Shown: positions 33,133-41,739 of the stretch, piece after piece
How the letters are laid out: each line of letters begins with the position of its first letter
Numbering within the stretch: position 1 is the stretch's first letter
Assembly: GCA_910579785.1 (NCBI GenBank)
Contig: CAJTVJ010000009.1
Coordinates: 1,623-58,552 of the forward strand
DNA length: 56,930 bases
From: an uncultured Christensenella sp.
Lineage (GTDB): Bacteria > Bacillota > Clostridia > Christensenellales > UBA3700
Reading direction: 5' to 3'
Program-made: the position numbers and the translations under genes
The notes under the pieces: generated by a model
The model's input: the letters and a program-made list of their open reading frames with translations, nothing else
The model's database searches: none
What the model was told of the DNA's origin: nothing

Positions 33133-33444
33133 TTATTTAATTTCGCTTATGATAAACGGATTGCCCTGCATTGGAGCGTATTTGGGAGCTGCAAGAAGTG
33201 CAACGTCGTTTTCGCCCTCGGGGATAGTATAGCGAGCTTCCATTGTACTTGAAGTTACAATGACAGTCACGCTGTCATTTGCTATCTGCGTCTCGACAGT
33301 CTTGCCGTTGGCAAACTTAAATTCTTTTAAAAATTTTCCGTCGATAGTTACGTTAGACTCTTCTTGCGCGCATTCTACAAAAAGTTGTATCTTAGATCCG
33401 CATTCTATGATGCTCCATTTTCTTTTAATTGATAATTTTCTCAT
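33133..33444 (-). CDS. Small protein, unknown function
   Basis: A 103-residue protein with a strong Shine-Dalgarno (GGAGG) before the ATG at 33444. It is beta-rich by pattern: SIIECGSKIQLFVECAQEE, NVTIDGKFLKEFKFANG, SVTVIVTSSTMEARYTIPEG. There is no signal peptide or membrane segment, despite a basic N-terminus (MRKLSIKRKWS). No family recognised. It sits alone, its promoter being back to back with that of the GH2 gene. A role linked to that enzyme is possible only by position. Confidence 0.65.
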   Translation of the reverse strand: MRKLSIKRKWSIIECGSKIQLFVECAQEESNVTIDGKFLKEFKFANGKTVETQIANDSVTVIVTSSTMEARYTIPEGENDVALLAAPKYAPMQGNPFIISEIK

Positions 33445-33473
33445 GTTTGACCTCCAAGTGAGTTGTTATTTAT

Positions 33474-33502
33474 ATTTTATACGTTTGTCTAATATATGTC
33501 AA
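33474..33502 (-). promoter_or_regulatory. Promoter of the small protein gene
   Basis: Minus-strand TTGACA (33497-33502), 17 bp, TAAAAT (33474-33479). Confidence 0.68.
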
Positions 33503-33594
33503 TAGATTGTATTCATAATAAAAGAGTATGTCGTTTTAAACGGGCATTTTTCATATTATTTACACAAAGGTAAATATAAATATTTACGTATATA

Positions 33595-33623
33595 TTGAAA
33601 TCAACTGCAAAATATGGTATAAT
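33595..33623 (+). promoter_or_regulatory. Promoter of the GH2 gene
   Basis: TTGAAA (33595-33600), 17 bp, TATAAT (33618-33623). An inverted repeat TTTAC-N6-GTAAA lies upstream at 33559-33574. Confidence 0.72.
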
Positions 33624-33666
33624 ATTAAAAATATATGCTTTTTGCGCATTGTGACAGGAGAGTTTT

Positions 33667-36600
33667 ATGAACTATTGGAAAAAGTTGTCTGTATATGACG
33701 TCAATTCTATCAAGCGATATGCCTCGGGATTTCCTCTCGACGAGAATGGGGAGGCGACTGCTCAATGTCTTGACGGAGAGTGGGATTTTAAGTTGGTGCC
33801 AAATCCTAAGTCAGTGCCGCTCGGTTATGAGAGCGTAGGCGCGCAGCTCGACGGCTTTGGCAATATAAAGGTGCCGTCGAATTGGCAGATAGAGGGACAT
33901 TCCCAGCCCATTTATACCAATTACGTATATCCTTATGCGTTGTCGCAGTTCAACGTTGCCGACATACCGCACGTCAAATCCCGTTGCAACGAAGTGGGAT
34001 GTTACGTCACCGAATTTGAGGTCAAAGAGAGTCAAAAAGACGTGTACTTGCGTTTTGACGGTATCAACAGCTGCGGAGATATATACGTCAACGGACAGTT
34101 TGTCGGATATTCGGAAGATACCTTTTCTCCGCAGGAATACGACGTAACTCCGCTTGTAAAAGTCGGCAAGAATAAACTTGCAGTGTCGGTATACAGATAT
34201 ACGACGGGCAGTTATCTTGAAGATCAGGATATGTGGCGTATATCGGGCATATTCCGCAGCGTATGGCTCATCTATAAGCCCAACGTGCAGATAGCCGACT
34301 ATTTTACTTACTGTCAGCTTGGAAATGATTATAAAGACGCCAAGTTCTTTGTCGACGTCACTCTTGGCGCAAGAGAATCAACGGACGATATCAAAGTTGA
34401 GGTCGATCTATCTTACGGCGAAAAGATTGTAGCGCATTTGGAGGACAGCGCCGACGGCATAGCTCAGGACGAGAGCAAGCAGCTTTTGCTGACGGCAGAT
34501 TTGACGGACGTCTTACTTTGGTCGCATGAATATCCCAATCTTTATGACGTTGAAGTCAGGCTTTATGCAGGCGGCGAGCTGAAAGATACCCGCCGTACGC
34601 ACTTTGGTTTTAGAGAAATCAAAATAGAGCCTATGAAAGACGGCAGAGGACCTTTTATAAAGCTCAACGGCAAGGTCATCAAGATATACGGCGTCAACCG
34701 TCATGAATTCCATCCCGACTACGGTCATGCGGTGCCTGCCGAATTGATAGAAAAAGACATACAGCTTTGCAAGGCAAACAACATCACATCTATAAGAAAT
34801 TCGCACTATCCCAATCAAGACGTGTTCTATGAACTGTGCGACAGATACGGAATACTCGTCATGGCGGAGACCAATTTGGAGTCTCACGGACTTGCAATGT
34901 TTTTGCCTAAATCAAGCAAGAAGTGGAAGGAACAATGCGTATACAGAGCGACAAATATGGTGCGCAGATTGCGCAACCATTCGTGTATAATAAGCTGGTC
35001 GCTTGGCAATGAATCTGGCTTTGGCAAAGATTTTTATGCAATGAAAGAGGCTGTGCTTGCGCTGGACAAGACGCGTTTTATACACTATGAGCCAGATCAA
35101 AAGGGCGAAGTGGGAGACGTGCTCAGCGAGATGTACTCCAAGGTAGAAAAGATGCCTGTCATAGGTGAAAACAAGCCTATGCGACACTGCTTGGCTATAT
35201 GGTCGCCTATGGGAAGTAAGTATACTCCCGATATGTATCGCGACTTGCCGTTTATTCAATGCGAGTACGCGCACTGTATGGGCAACAGTCTTGGCAATTT
35301 CAGCGATTATTGGGATATGTTCCGCAAGTATGACAGACTTGCAGGCGGATATATTTGGGACTTTGCCGACCAAAGTATACGCGTAAAAGAAAACGGCAAA
35401 GACAAGTGGTGCTACGGCGGAGATTTTGGGGATAAGCCAAACGCGGGACGTTTTGCTTTCAACGGTATCGTAAGAGCCGATCGCTCGCCTAATCCCGCTT
35501 TGTTTGAAGTAAAATATCAGTATCAGCAAGTGGATATCGCGCTTGACGGCAACATGCTCAAAGTATTCAACCGTCATTTGTATACAAATCTCAACGAATA
35601 TCAATTTAAAGTCAGCGTAGAGGCTGAGGGCGAGGTATTGTATAGCGACGAGTTTACGTTGGATTGCGAAGCGAACGCATACGCGCAGCGCGCACTCTTT
35701 GACAATGCCGTGGATATGCCGAAAGATAAAGAGGTCGTGTGCAACGTCAGCGTGCATACCAAGCAAGACAGCGCGTACGCAAGCAAGGGGCATATAATTG
35801 CATATGAGCAGTTTATTTTGCAAGAGTTTGACTTTGCCGCGCCGACTGTCGCAAAGGGCGCGACGTGCGCGCAAAACGGCAAGGACCACGTCGTCACGGC
35901 AGGCGACAATACGTTTGTGATTGCAAGCAACGGATATATCGTATCTGCAAAGGCAAACGGCGTGGAGAAGCTAACTTCGCCTATCCGTCCCAACTTTGTC
36001 AGAGCCACGATAGACAACGACGCGTTGCCGCAGGTGCCTAAAATAATTGCAAAGACGATAATGGGCGTTGACGCATACCGCAATGCTCAAAAGACGTTGC
36101 GCGCTAAGCGTATCGACGTCAGAGAGCAGGACGGAGCGGTTGTAGCCGAGATAAATTGGAGCATGAGATACCTCAAAGGTTTGAAGACAACTTACGTATT
36201 CGGCGGTGACGGCAGCGTTGAGATGAGTATGTCGCTTGCATGTTCTAAGGATATGGAGAGATACGGTTTTAGCTGGCGCTTAGCAAAGAGCGTCGACGGT
36301 ATAGAGATGTATGCCAAGGGACCGCATGAGAATTACTGTGACAGAGCTACTGCGGCTAAGGTCGGCTTGTGGAAGGGCAATGCGGAAGAGTTTATACACG
36401 ATTATCTTTATCCGCAGGAAAACGGCAATCACACAGGCGTGCGATACGTCAATATCGGCGGCAAAGACGGAGTGTCGATAAGAGCGATAGATAAGGCGTT
36501 TGAGATGACGATACATCCTTATACTTGCGATATGTTGCATAATGCTCAGCATTTGCACGAGCTTGGCAGAGAAGATATGCTTACCGTATGCGTCGACGGA

Positions 36601-36708
36601 AAACAGCGCGGCGTAGGCGGTGATATTCCTGCGATGGCAAATACCAAACCTCAATATAAGATATTGCCAAAACAACAGCATACGCTGAGATTTACGGTGA
36701 AATTTTAA
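33667..36708 (+). CDS. lacZ: Beta-galactosidase, glycoside hydrolase family 2
   Basis: A 1013-residue LacZ-type GH2 enzyme that splits terminal beta-galactosides. Domain order is the canonical five: sugar-binding sandwich (about 40-210, with PSNWQIEGHSQPIYTN), immunoglobulin-like domain (220-325), TIM barrel (330-620), second Ig-like domain, and the C-terminal super-sandwich (about 735-1013). GVNRHEFHPDYG (about 338) opens the barrel. The acid/base is E449 in SLGNESGFG, and the nucleophile is E533 in IQCEYAHCMGN. Length equals the E. coli enzyme type. AGGAGAG precedes the ATG. No signal peptide: cytoplasmic, for lactose or galacto-oligosaccharides. It has its own promoter and terminator and no adjacent permease or repressor. 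Confidence 0.95.
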   Translation: MNYWKKLSVYDVNSIKRYASGFPLDENGEATAQCLDGEWDFKLVPNPKSVPLGYESVGAQLDGFGNIKVPSNWQIEGHSQPIYTNYVYPYALSQFNVADIPHVKSRCNEVGCYVTEFEVKESQKDVYLRFDGINSCGDIYVNGQFVGYSEDTFSPQEYDVTPLVKVGKNKLAVSVYRYTTGSYLEDQDMWRISGIFRSVWLIYKPNVQIADYFTYCQLGNDYKDAKFFVDVTLGARESTDDIKVEVDLSYGEKIVAHLEDSADGIAQDESKQLLLTADLTDVLLWSHEYPNLYDVEVRLYAGGELKDTRRTHFGFREIKIEPMKDGRGPFIKLNGKVIKIYGVNRHEFHPDYGHAVPAELIEKDIQLCKANNITSIRNSHYPNQDVFYELCDRYGILVMAETNLESHGLAMFLPKSSKKWKEQCVYRATNMVRRLRNHSCIISWSLGNESGFGKDFYAMKEAVLALDKTRFIHYEPDQKGEVGDVLSEMYSKVEKMPVIGENKPMRHCLAIWSPMGSKYTPDMYRDLPFIQCEYAHCMGNSLGNFSDYWDMFRKYDRLAGGYIWDFADQSIRVKENGKDKWCYGGDFGDKPNAGRFAFNGIVRADRSPNPALFEVKYQYQQVDIALDGNMLKVFNRHLYTNLNEYQFKVSVEAEGEVLYSDEFTLDCEANAYAQRALFDNAVDMPKDKEVVCNVSVHTKQDSAYASKGHIIAYEQFILQEFDFAAPTVAKGATCAQNGKDHVVTAGDNTFVIASNGYIVSAKANGVEKLTSPIRPNFVRATIDNDALPQVPKIIAKTIMGVDAYRNAQKTLRAKRIDVREQDGAVVAEINWSMRYLKGLKTTYVFGGDGSVEMSMSLACSKDMERYGFSWRLAKSVDGIEMYAKGPHENYCDRATAAKVGLWKGNAEEFIHDYLYPQENGNHTGVRYVNIGGKDGVSIRAIDKAFEMTIHPYTCDMLHNAQHLHELGREDMLTVCVDGKQRGVGGDIPAMANTKPQYKILPKQQHTLRFTVKF

Positions 36709-36714
36709 AGTATC

Positions 36715-36744
36715 AAGCGTCGACCGAAAGGTCGGCGCTTTTAA
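36715..36744 (+). terminator. Terminator of the GH2 gene
   Basis: AAGCG-TCGACC and GGTCGG-CGCTT form an 11-bp stem with a GAAA loop (one mismatch), followed by TTAAG. Confidence 0.8.
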
Positions 36745-36770
36745 GATTTGTGATTGTGACAGATTAAATG

Positions 36771-37020
36771 AAAATGTATGCTAACGCTATGTTTTGTCGG
36801 TAGTTGTAAGTATATATATGGTCACTTCGAGCGTAGTCGAGAAGTCTCATCGAGTAAAAACAAATTGATTAGATATCTCCGCTTCGTTACACTACGGTCG
36901 TAATGACTTGTATTTTGCCTAAGAGCATACTATACTTTGATAATTCTACCAATGCCTAATATCCTATGTAACTATTTTCGGCATATAAGCGATGTCATTT
37001 TGACCGTAGTGGAGAAATCT
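36771..37020. repeat. Hairpin-repeat cluster 4 (three arms) plus a second repeat
   Basis: Arms: forward 36821-36847 (ACTTC/GAAGT), reverse 36871-36907 (mismatched stem), forward 36994-37020 (ATTTT/GAAAT, a G-T wobble). The linker with TATCCTATGT is at 36960-36969. At 36771-36812 lies a copy of another motif, AAAATGTA-N9-TA(C/T)(A/G)TTTTGTCGGTA, also found at 52334-52364. The 325-bp gap before 37034 has no gene. Confidence 0.8.
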
Positions 37021-37033
37021 CAACGAATTAAAA

Positions 37034-38596
37034 CTAAAAACATACTATAAAAAACGCCTCCCAAGCTAAATTTGCTTTGAAGGCGTTTTTTATTACTCTA
37101 AATTTTGTGATGGGGGGGGGGGTATCGCTTTTTTCTGACTCGTCTAAATCAGCTGCGGCTTCTTGATGAGCATTTTCTTCCAAAGAAGCGTCAATTAAAA
37201 TTTGATTTTCAATAACTAAGTCAGCCTCAATGGGCATATCATCGAGCGTACCTTCTTGCAAAGCTTGCCGAGTATCAATAGTCTTTTCTTTGTATCCGTC
37301 GGCATTGCGGTTTATCTTCGTCCACTTAGGCTTGCAGAAAGCGCCGATAAACATCGTAAAGCAATATATCACAGTGAAAAGAGGGAAGAGCAACGCGCCT
37401 CCGATAAGCTGTCGTCTATTCTTAGCGCCCAACTTCTTGTAATCTAATATGACAAGAAGCGATCCCTGACCTATTCCCGCAAGTAAGAACAACACCAGCA
37501 ATATAAGCCCTACCAATATCATTTGATTGTTTGCGCCCATTGCATTGATGCCTGCCGCCTTTGCCGCGTCGTCGGTGATGTATCCCATACCGTAGAGATA
37601 TGCAAAATTGTATAAGTAAAAAGCAGGTATCCAAGTGCACAGCACTATGCAGATTATATTAAAGAAATAAGTCATAAGCTGTTCGATATAGCTGAAATTG
37701 AAGGTGCGGAAGAACTTGCCTATCATTTTGCCTGAATATTTTCCAAGCAATCTGATATTGCCTGCCGCAATACGTTTGTTGCGGGCAAAAGTGTCTTTAT
37801 ATGTAGACGGCAAGTCCTCATAGACTACTGCGTCTTCTACGTAATGACAGCGGTAGCCTTCAAGCATTCTTTTAAAGATAAATTCCGTATCTTCCGTGAT
37901 AGACGTGGTGTCGTATCCGCCGATATTTTTGATTATCTCAAAGGCGACCATGCTTCCCGGACCGTTGACGTGCGCGTCTATATGTATTCTTTCTCTTACG
38001 CGCGAGGAGAATCTGCTGTCAAAGGTGTAATACAGTCCGCAGGTCTTTGTGAATTGATTTTGAGTCATATTAAGCGCGCTTTCGTATGGACGGGCTATTT
38101 TACAGCCTGCCTGATAAGCGTCGTTCATAAGGGCAAAGAAGTCGTCGTTGGCGTGGTTGTCGGCGTCAAATCTTATGACAAAGTCGTATTCCTCTCCGCT
38201 GGCTAGTATTTGCTCGTACCCGTATTTGAGCGCATAGCTTGCGATATGGCGCGACTTGTCGGGGTCGTTGAATTCAAAGACCTTTGCGCCTGCCTCTCTT
38301 GCCTTTTGCGCAGTATCGTCAGTGCAGTTGTGCGCCACGACGTATACGTCAAACAGCTCCTTTGGGTAGTTTTGTAATTCAAATAATCTCTTAACGGTGT
38401 CGTAGATTACGTCGCCCTCGTTGTGCGCGGGAATAAAGACGCATATGCGCCCTTTCTTCTCGCTGACAGGGAACTTTTTCTTTGGCAGCCAAAAGAGCAA
38501 CATAAAGACAAGTTGCATCATAAAAGGTATGCCGATTATCGTCAATATTATGTTGTTTGCCATAAATAATATGTTGTATAATTCAACGTGCCACAT
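37034..38596 (-). CDS. Membrane glycosyltransferase, family 2
   Basis: A 520-residue processive-type GT2. An N-terminal helix (about 13-37) precedes the catalytic domain: FIPAHNEGDVI (about 54), RFDADNHAND with the metal-binding DxD (about 142-151), and SITEDTEFIFKRM (about 230-242). The product-binding Q-x-x-R-W is represented only by RNKRIAAGN near 271, so it is atypical. Three C-terminal helices span about 295-410. A long acidic tail follows. The frame ends by reading through an 11-base poly-C tract and its own terminator hairpin, so the last 20 or so residues (after SEKSDTPPP) are doubtful: with one C fewer it would end at 37093. It likely makes a surface or secreted polysaccharide; sugars unknown. 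The ATG at 38596 lacks a close Shine-Dalgarno, and M12 (MANNIIL) is an alternative. Confidence 0.85.
   Translation of the reverse strand: MWHVELYNILFMANNIILTIIGIPFMMQLVFMLLFWLPKKKFPVSEKKGRICVFIPAHNEGDVIYDTVKRLFELQNYPKELFDVYVVAHNCTDDTAQKAREAGAKVFEFNDPDKSRHIASYALKYGYEQILASGEEYDFVIRFDADNHANDDFFALMNDAYQAGCKIARPYESALNMTQNQFTKTCGLYYTFDSRFSSRVRERIHIDAHVNGPGSMVAFEIIKNIGGYDTTSITEDTEFIFKRMLEGYRCHYVEDAVVYEDLPSTYKDTFARNKRIAAGNIRLLGKYSGKMIGKFFRTFNFSYIEQLMTYFFNIICIVLCTWIPAFYLYNFAYLYGMGYITDDAAKAAGINAMGANNQMILVGLILLVLFLLAGIGQGSLLVILDYKKLGAKNRRQLIGGALLFPLFTVIYCFTMFIGAFCKPKWTKINRNADGYKEKTIDTRQALQEGTLDDMPIEADLVIENQILIDASLEENAHQEAAADLDESEKSDTPPPITKFRVIKNAFKANLAWEAFFIVCF
37049..37092. terminator. Terminator overlapping the 3' end of the GT2 frame
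   Basis: AAAAACGCCT (37050-37059) pairs with AGGCGTTTTT (37081-37090). A- and T-runs lie on both sides, so it works in both directions. It is inside the open frame only because of the poly-C phase. Confidence 0.85.
37112..37122. repeat. Poly-G/poly-C tract of 11 bases
   Basis: Eleven consecutive G on the plus strand lie in the 3' coding part of the GT2 gene. Lengths of 10 and 12 would both bring a stop (TAA at 37093, or an earlier TAG) before the terminator. Length 11 is the only phase that runs through the hairpin. Confidence 0.95.
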
Positions 38597-38748
38597 TTAC
38601 AAGTAGTATCACTCCTAGATATTCACAAGCATTATAACATATAAAACAGTCTTTGTACACCCTTTTATTAAAAATCCTAAAAATTGTAAGTTATTTTAAT
38701 ATTTTTGTAAGAATATGTCGTTATTTGTATGTAAAAAGAAGCCTATTG

Positions 38749-38757
38749 TGTTAAAAT
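38749..38757 (+). promoter_or_regulatory. Extended -10 of a possibly leaderless gene
   Basis: TGTTAAAAT ends at 38757, seven bases before the ATG at 38764. No good -35 is visible and no Shine-Dalgarno separates the two. Confidence 0.45.
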
Positions 38758-38763
38758 ATACCC

Positions 38764-39612
38764 ATGAAAAGTGAGTTTGAGATAGAAAAGTACAACGGCG
38801 AAATACTTCGCAGGATAGGCGCATACCTCAATTACGGTGAGCGCAGTATAGACGCAGCGCAAGTAAAGAAGGTGAGCGGCTGCGGAGTCGGTAAGGCTAA
38901 GGCAGTAGAGTTGTTGCTTGCCGGCTATATAGACGCCGACGAGATTTTGGAGAGGGAATATTTGCCTTATATGCTGAAATTACTTGATATAGGCGACTAT
39001 AAAGCCGACAGATACTATCAAGATATAAAGTTTCCAAATACTGCCTGCGGACGGTGGCAATTTAAAACGCACAGCTACGCTCCTTACGAGATTTTTGTGC
39101 GCGACGATTTTGAATTTTCAGGCGGCAGAGTTCTGCCTCAATTAGGGTATTTTGATATGGAGTTTATCTATCCTGCGGTATATCAGGACGGAGTCTTGTG
39201 GATGAGCGTCACTCCCAATGAAATCAATACGATGGCGCAGCCGATATCAAAGGCGCATGGCAACGTGCTGACCTTTGGATTGGGACTTGGTTATTTTGCA
39301 TACATGTGTCTTCAAAAGAAAGACGTAGGGCACGTCACTATTGTAGAAAGAGATAAAGACGTCATTGAGCTTTTTAAAAGACATATTTTGCCGCAAATTG
39401 CAAGAAAACAAGACGTCACCATCGTTGAGAACGACGCGTATGAATATCTACGCTCTATGAACGACGGAGAATTTGACTACGCATTTGTCGACATCTATCA
39501 CGACGCCGGCGACGGAAGAGAAGTCTATCTTAAATTTAAAAAGTTTGAAGACAGGTTGAAGCGCACCGAGTTTGATTATTGGATAGAAAAGACTATCAAA
39601 TATTATTTATAA
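38764..39612 (+). CDS. Spermidine-synthase/methyltransferase-like protein
   Basis: A 282-residue protein with a Rossmann-fold nucleoside-binding core at about 155-250. VLTFGLGLGYFAYMCL (about 166-181) is a motif I of the SAM/decarboxylated-SAM type, VTIVERDKDVIELFK (about 190) holds the acidic residue that binds the ribose, and EFDYAFVDIYHDAGDG (about 237) resembles motif III/IV. The N-terminal 130 residues are not typical for a methyltransferase: VKKVSGCGVGKAKAVELLLA (about 34-53) looks like a helix-hairpin-helix type segment. Family members in Clostridia are usually annotated as spermidine-synthase-like proteins of unknown role. No Shine-Dalgarno precedes the ATG, and translation may be leaderless. 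It converges on the histidine kinase gene with a 34-bp gap. Confidence 0.72.
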   Translation: MKSEFEIEKYNGEILRRIGAYLNYGERSIDAAQVKKVSGCGVGKAKAVELLLAGYIDADEILEREYLPYMLKLLDIGDYKADRYYQDIKFPNTACGRWQFKTHSYAPYEIFVRDDFEFSGGRVLPQLGYFDMEFIYPAVYQDGVLWMSVTPNEINTMAQPISKAHGNVLTFGLGLGYFAYMCLQKKDVGHVTIVERDKDVIELFKRHILPQIARKQDVTIVENDAYEYLRSMNDGEFDYAFVDIYHDAGDGREVYLKFKKFEDRLKRTEFDYWIEKTIKYYL

Positions 39613-39646
39613 CTTAATTCGATAAAAGAATGAAATTTAAATGGCT

Positions 39647-40933
39647 TCAAGATTTGGCATTTTTATGCTGTCTTGAACTGTCAACTTTGCTCTTCAATGA
39701 TATAGCAAGGTCTTGATTGAAAAGGGGAAGTTCAACTGTAAATTTGGTAAATTTGTCTACTTCGCTCTCGCATTTTATCGAGCCTTTGAGCGAATCGACG
39801 ATTGATTTGGCTATGCTAAGTCCGAGACCGAAAGAATTGCTTGTCTCTTTATGCGACGCGTCGACCTTAAAAAATCTATCGAAAATATGTTGAAGCTTTT
39901 CTTTGTCGATACCTACTCCCGTGTTTGTCACCGCTATCGTCGCGTGGCGGCGGCTTTTGGTTACGGTCATTGATATCTTACCGTTTTGGGGAGTGTATTT
40001 TATCGCGTTGTCTAGGAGTATGCCGACGATTTTTTCAATCTCCGTCTTGCTTGCATATATCTTTATATTGTCGTCGGCGACGTATTCAAGCGCGATGGAT
40101 TTTTCGTAACAAATTGCCTCGAATGAGAGCGTCATACCTTCAATGACGTCATTGAGAAGCACCTCTCCCCGCGAAGAGTTTATCTTGTTGGCGTCGTATC
40201 TTGTAAGCTCCAACATGTCAAGTATCAAGGTGTTCATCCTTGCAATTTGATATTCTGCCGAACTCAGCCACTTTTCATTGTCTTTGACAGTTGAATTGGG
40301 ATCGCTTGCAATCAATTCTAAATTCGTCCTGGCGACTGTCAAAGGCGTTTTTAGTTCATGAGAAGCATTTGCAATGAGTTCTTGCTGGCGCAAAAACGAC
40401 TGCCTGACAGGCTCTATTGCTTTATTGGAAAAATAATAGAAAAATAAAAATATCGCCAACATGCCCACAAGGCAAATACATACCAGCAACACGCCCATAA
40501 GCCTGATGAAATCAAAAGATTTTGTGCATTCCATTACCGTATGCCTAGTCTTTATTTCGCCGTTTTCCCACACAGAACGGGAAGTGCACATATATCTGCG
40601 GCCGTTGGATATAAAACTGTAAGAGGAAGAGGACGGATTGCTCTTTTGGGTAACGTAATCTATGACAGACTGTATCTCCTCGTCGGAAAAATAATTTTGA
40701 GAATAATATGCCATTGGATCCATATTTTTGGATTCGACGACGTATACGTAGTTGTCTGCTTGAAAATAAGGTCCTGTCGACGCCTTTAAAAGCGAGTTTT
40801 CAAGGTCGATTATCGTCTGTATTCTTGTGACGGCAAAGACCAATAGGCAAGCAAGTATTACAAAAAACCAGCCTATTGCCAAAGGTACGTAAAAAAACTT
40901 TTTTTGAAGTTGTTTGAATACTTTGTCGTCCAT
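39647..40933 (-). CDS. Sensor histidine kinase
   Basis: A 428-residue HisKA-type kinase. Helices at about 17-37 and 142-168 flank an external sensor loop of about 100 residues (DLENSLLKASTGPYFQADNY onward) with no known domain. The dimerisation/phosphoacceptor helix carries H192 in NASHELKTPLTVARTN. The ATPase has LLDNAIKYTPQ (N box, about 287), GVGIDKEKL (G1) and FGLGLSIAKSIV (G2). The HAMP segment is short or absent. Its ATG overlaps the stop of the response regulator by one base (TGATG), so the pair is coupled. External signal unknown; there is no target operon nearby. Confidence 0.94.
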   Translation of the reverse strand: MDDKVFKQLQKKFFYVPLAIGWFFVILACLLVFAVTRIQTIIDLENSLLKASTGPYFQADNYVYVVESKNMDPMAYYSQNYFSDEEIQSVIDYVTQKSNPSSSSYSFISNGRRYMCTSRSVWENGEIKTRHTVMECTKSFDFIRLMGVLLVCICLVGMLAIFLFFYYFSNKAIEPVRQSFLRQQELIANASHELKTPLTVARTNLELIASDPNSTVKDNEKWLSSAEYQIARMNTLILDMLELTRYDANKINSSRGEVLLNDVIEGMTLSFEAICYEKSIALEYVADDNIKIYASKTEIEKIVGILLDNAIKYTPQNGKISMTVTKSRRHATIAVTNTGVGIDKEKLQHIFDRFFKVDASHKETSNSFGLGLSIAKSIVDSLKGSIKCESEVDKFTKFTVELPLFNQDLAISLKSKVDSSRQHKNAKS

Positions 40934-41625
40934 CAGTTTTTCATACTGAGTTGATAGCCGACGCCCCTCACGGATACTATTGCAAAGTTAGCGTCCACGT
41001 AGAGTAGTTTTTTTCTCAAAAATGAAATAAATACTTCAAGTGAATTTGACTCAAATTCAGTATCCAATCCCCAAACTTTGTTGATAAGATTTTCTTTCTC
41101 TGCCACGTGACGGGGTTTTTCAAAGAAAAATCTAAGGATGTCGAATTCCTTTTGCGAGAGTTTGACAGACTTTTCTTCATTTTGAGTATTATATATCTGC
41201 AAATTTGAAAGATTGAGACATATATTGCCGCAAGTCATGATGTTGTCAGGCGATATGTCGACCTTTCTTCTAAAAAGCGCTCTTATACGCGCAAGCAATT
41301 CTGCGGTGGAGAAGGGCTTTGGCAAATAGTCGTCTGCGCCAAGGTTAAGTCCCTTTATCTTATTGTATTCCTGCGACAGGGCTGTCAACATTATGACAGG
41401 CGTGCCAAGTCCTTTGGCGCGCATCTCGCTAAGCACTTCAAACCCGTTCTTTTTGGGCATCATAACGTCCAAAATAATAAGGTCGTATATATTCGTCATG
41501 GCGCAAGCCAAACCCGACTCTCCGTCGTTTGCGATCTTTACTTCATACCCTTCCTTTTGCAAGACGGTATACAAAGCTTCGCAAAGGCTCATAGAATCTT
41601 CGATTAACAAAATTCTCATTGACAT
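40933..41625 (-). CDS. OmpR/PhoB-type response regulator
   Basis: A 230-residue regulator. The receiver domain (1-120) has acidic pocket ED (9-10), phosphoacceptor D53 in LIILDVMMPKKNG, T in MLTAL (about 81) and K in LPKPF (about 103). The C-terminal winged helix (about 130-228) includes KLSQKEFDILRFFFEKP and the recognition helix ESNSLEVFISFLRKKLL, ending SVRGVGYQL. It is first in the operon, with the histidine kinase cotranscribed. AAGGAG lies 10 bases before the ATG. Confidence 0.95.
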   Translation of the reverse strand: MSMRILLIEDSMSLCEALYTVLQKEGYEVKIANDGESGLACAMTNIYDLIILDVMMPKKNGFEVLSEMRAKGLGTPVIMLTALSQEYNKIKGLNLGADDYLPKPFSTAELLARIRALFRRKVDISPDNIMTCGNICLNLSNLQIYNTQNEEKSVKLSQKEFDILRFFFEKPRHVAEKENLINKVWGLDTEFESNSLEVFISFLRKKLLYVDANFAIVSVRGVGYQLSMKN

Positions 41626-41650
41626 AATTCATCATCTCCTTAATAAGACA

Positions 41651-41679
41651 ATTATACAGAATGCTTGCGTCGATTTCAA
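41651..41679 (-). promoter_or_regulatory. Promoter of the two-component operon
   Basis: Minus-strand TTGAAA (41674-41679), 17 bp, TATAAT (41651-41656). Confidence 0.75.
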
Positions 41680-41739
41680 TAGTTTTAATGAAAACTATAC
41701 AAAAATACAGCTGCTGATTATTTGATTTAGTTTATGCCA

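Noticed and set aside
37034..37092. The last residues of the glycosyltransferase as a real C-terminal extension
   Set aside because: They are encoded by the terminator hairpin and are reached only in one of three poly-C phases.
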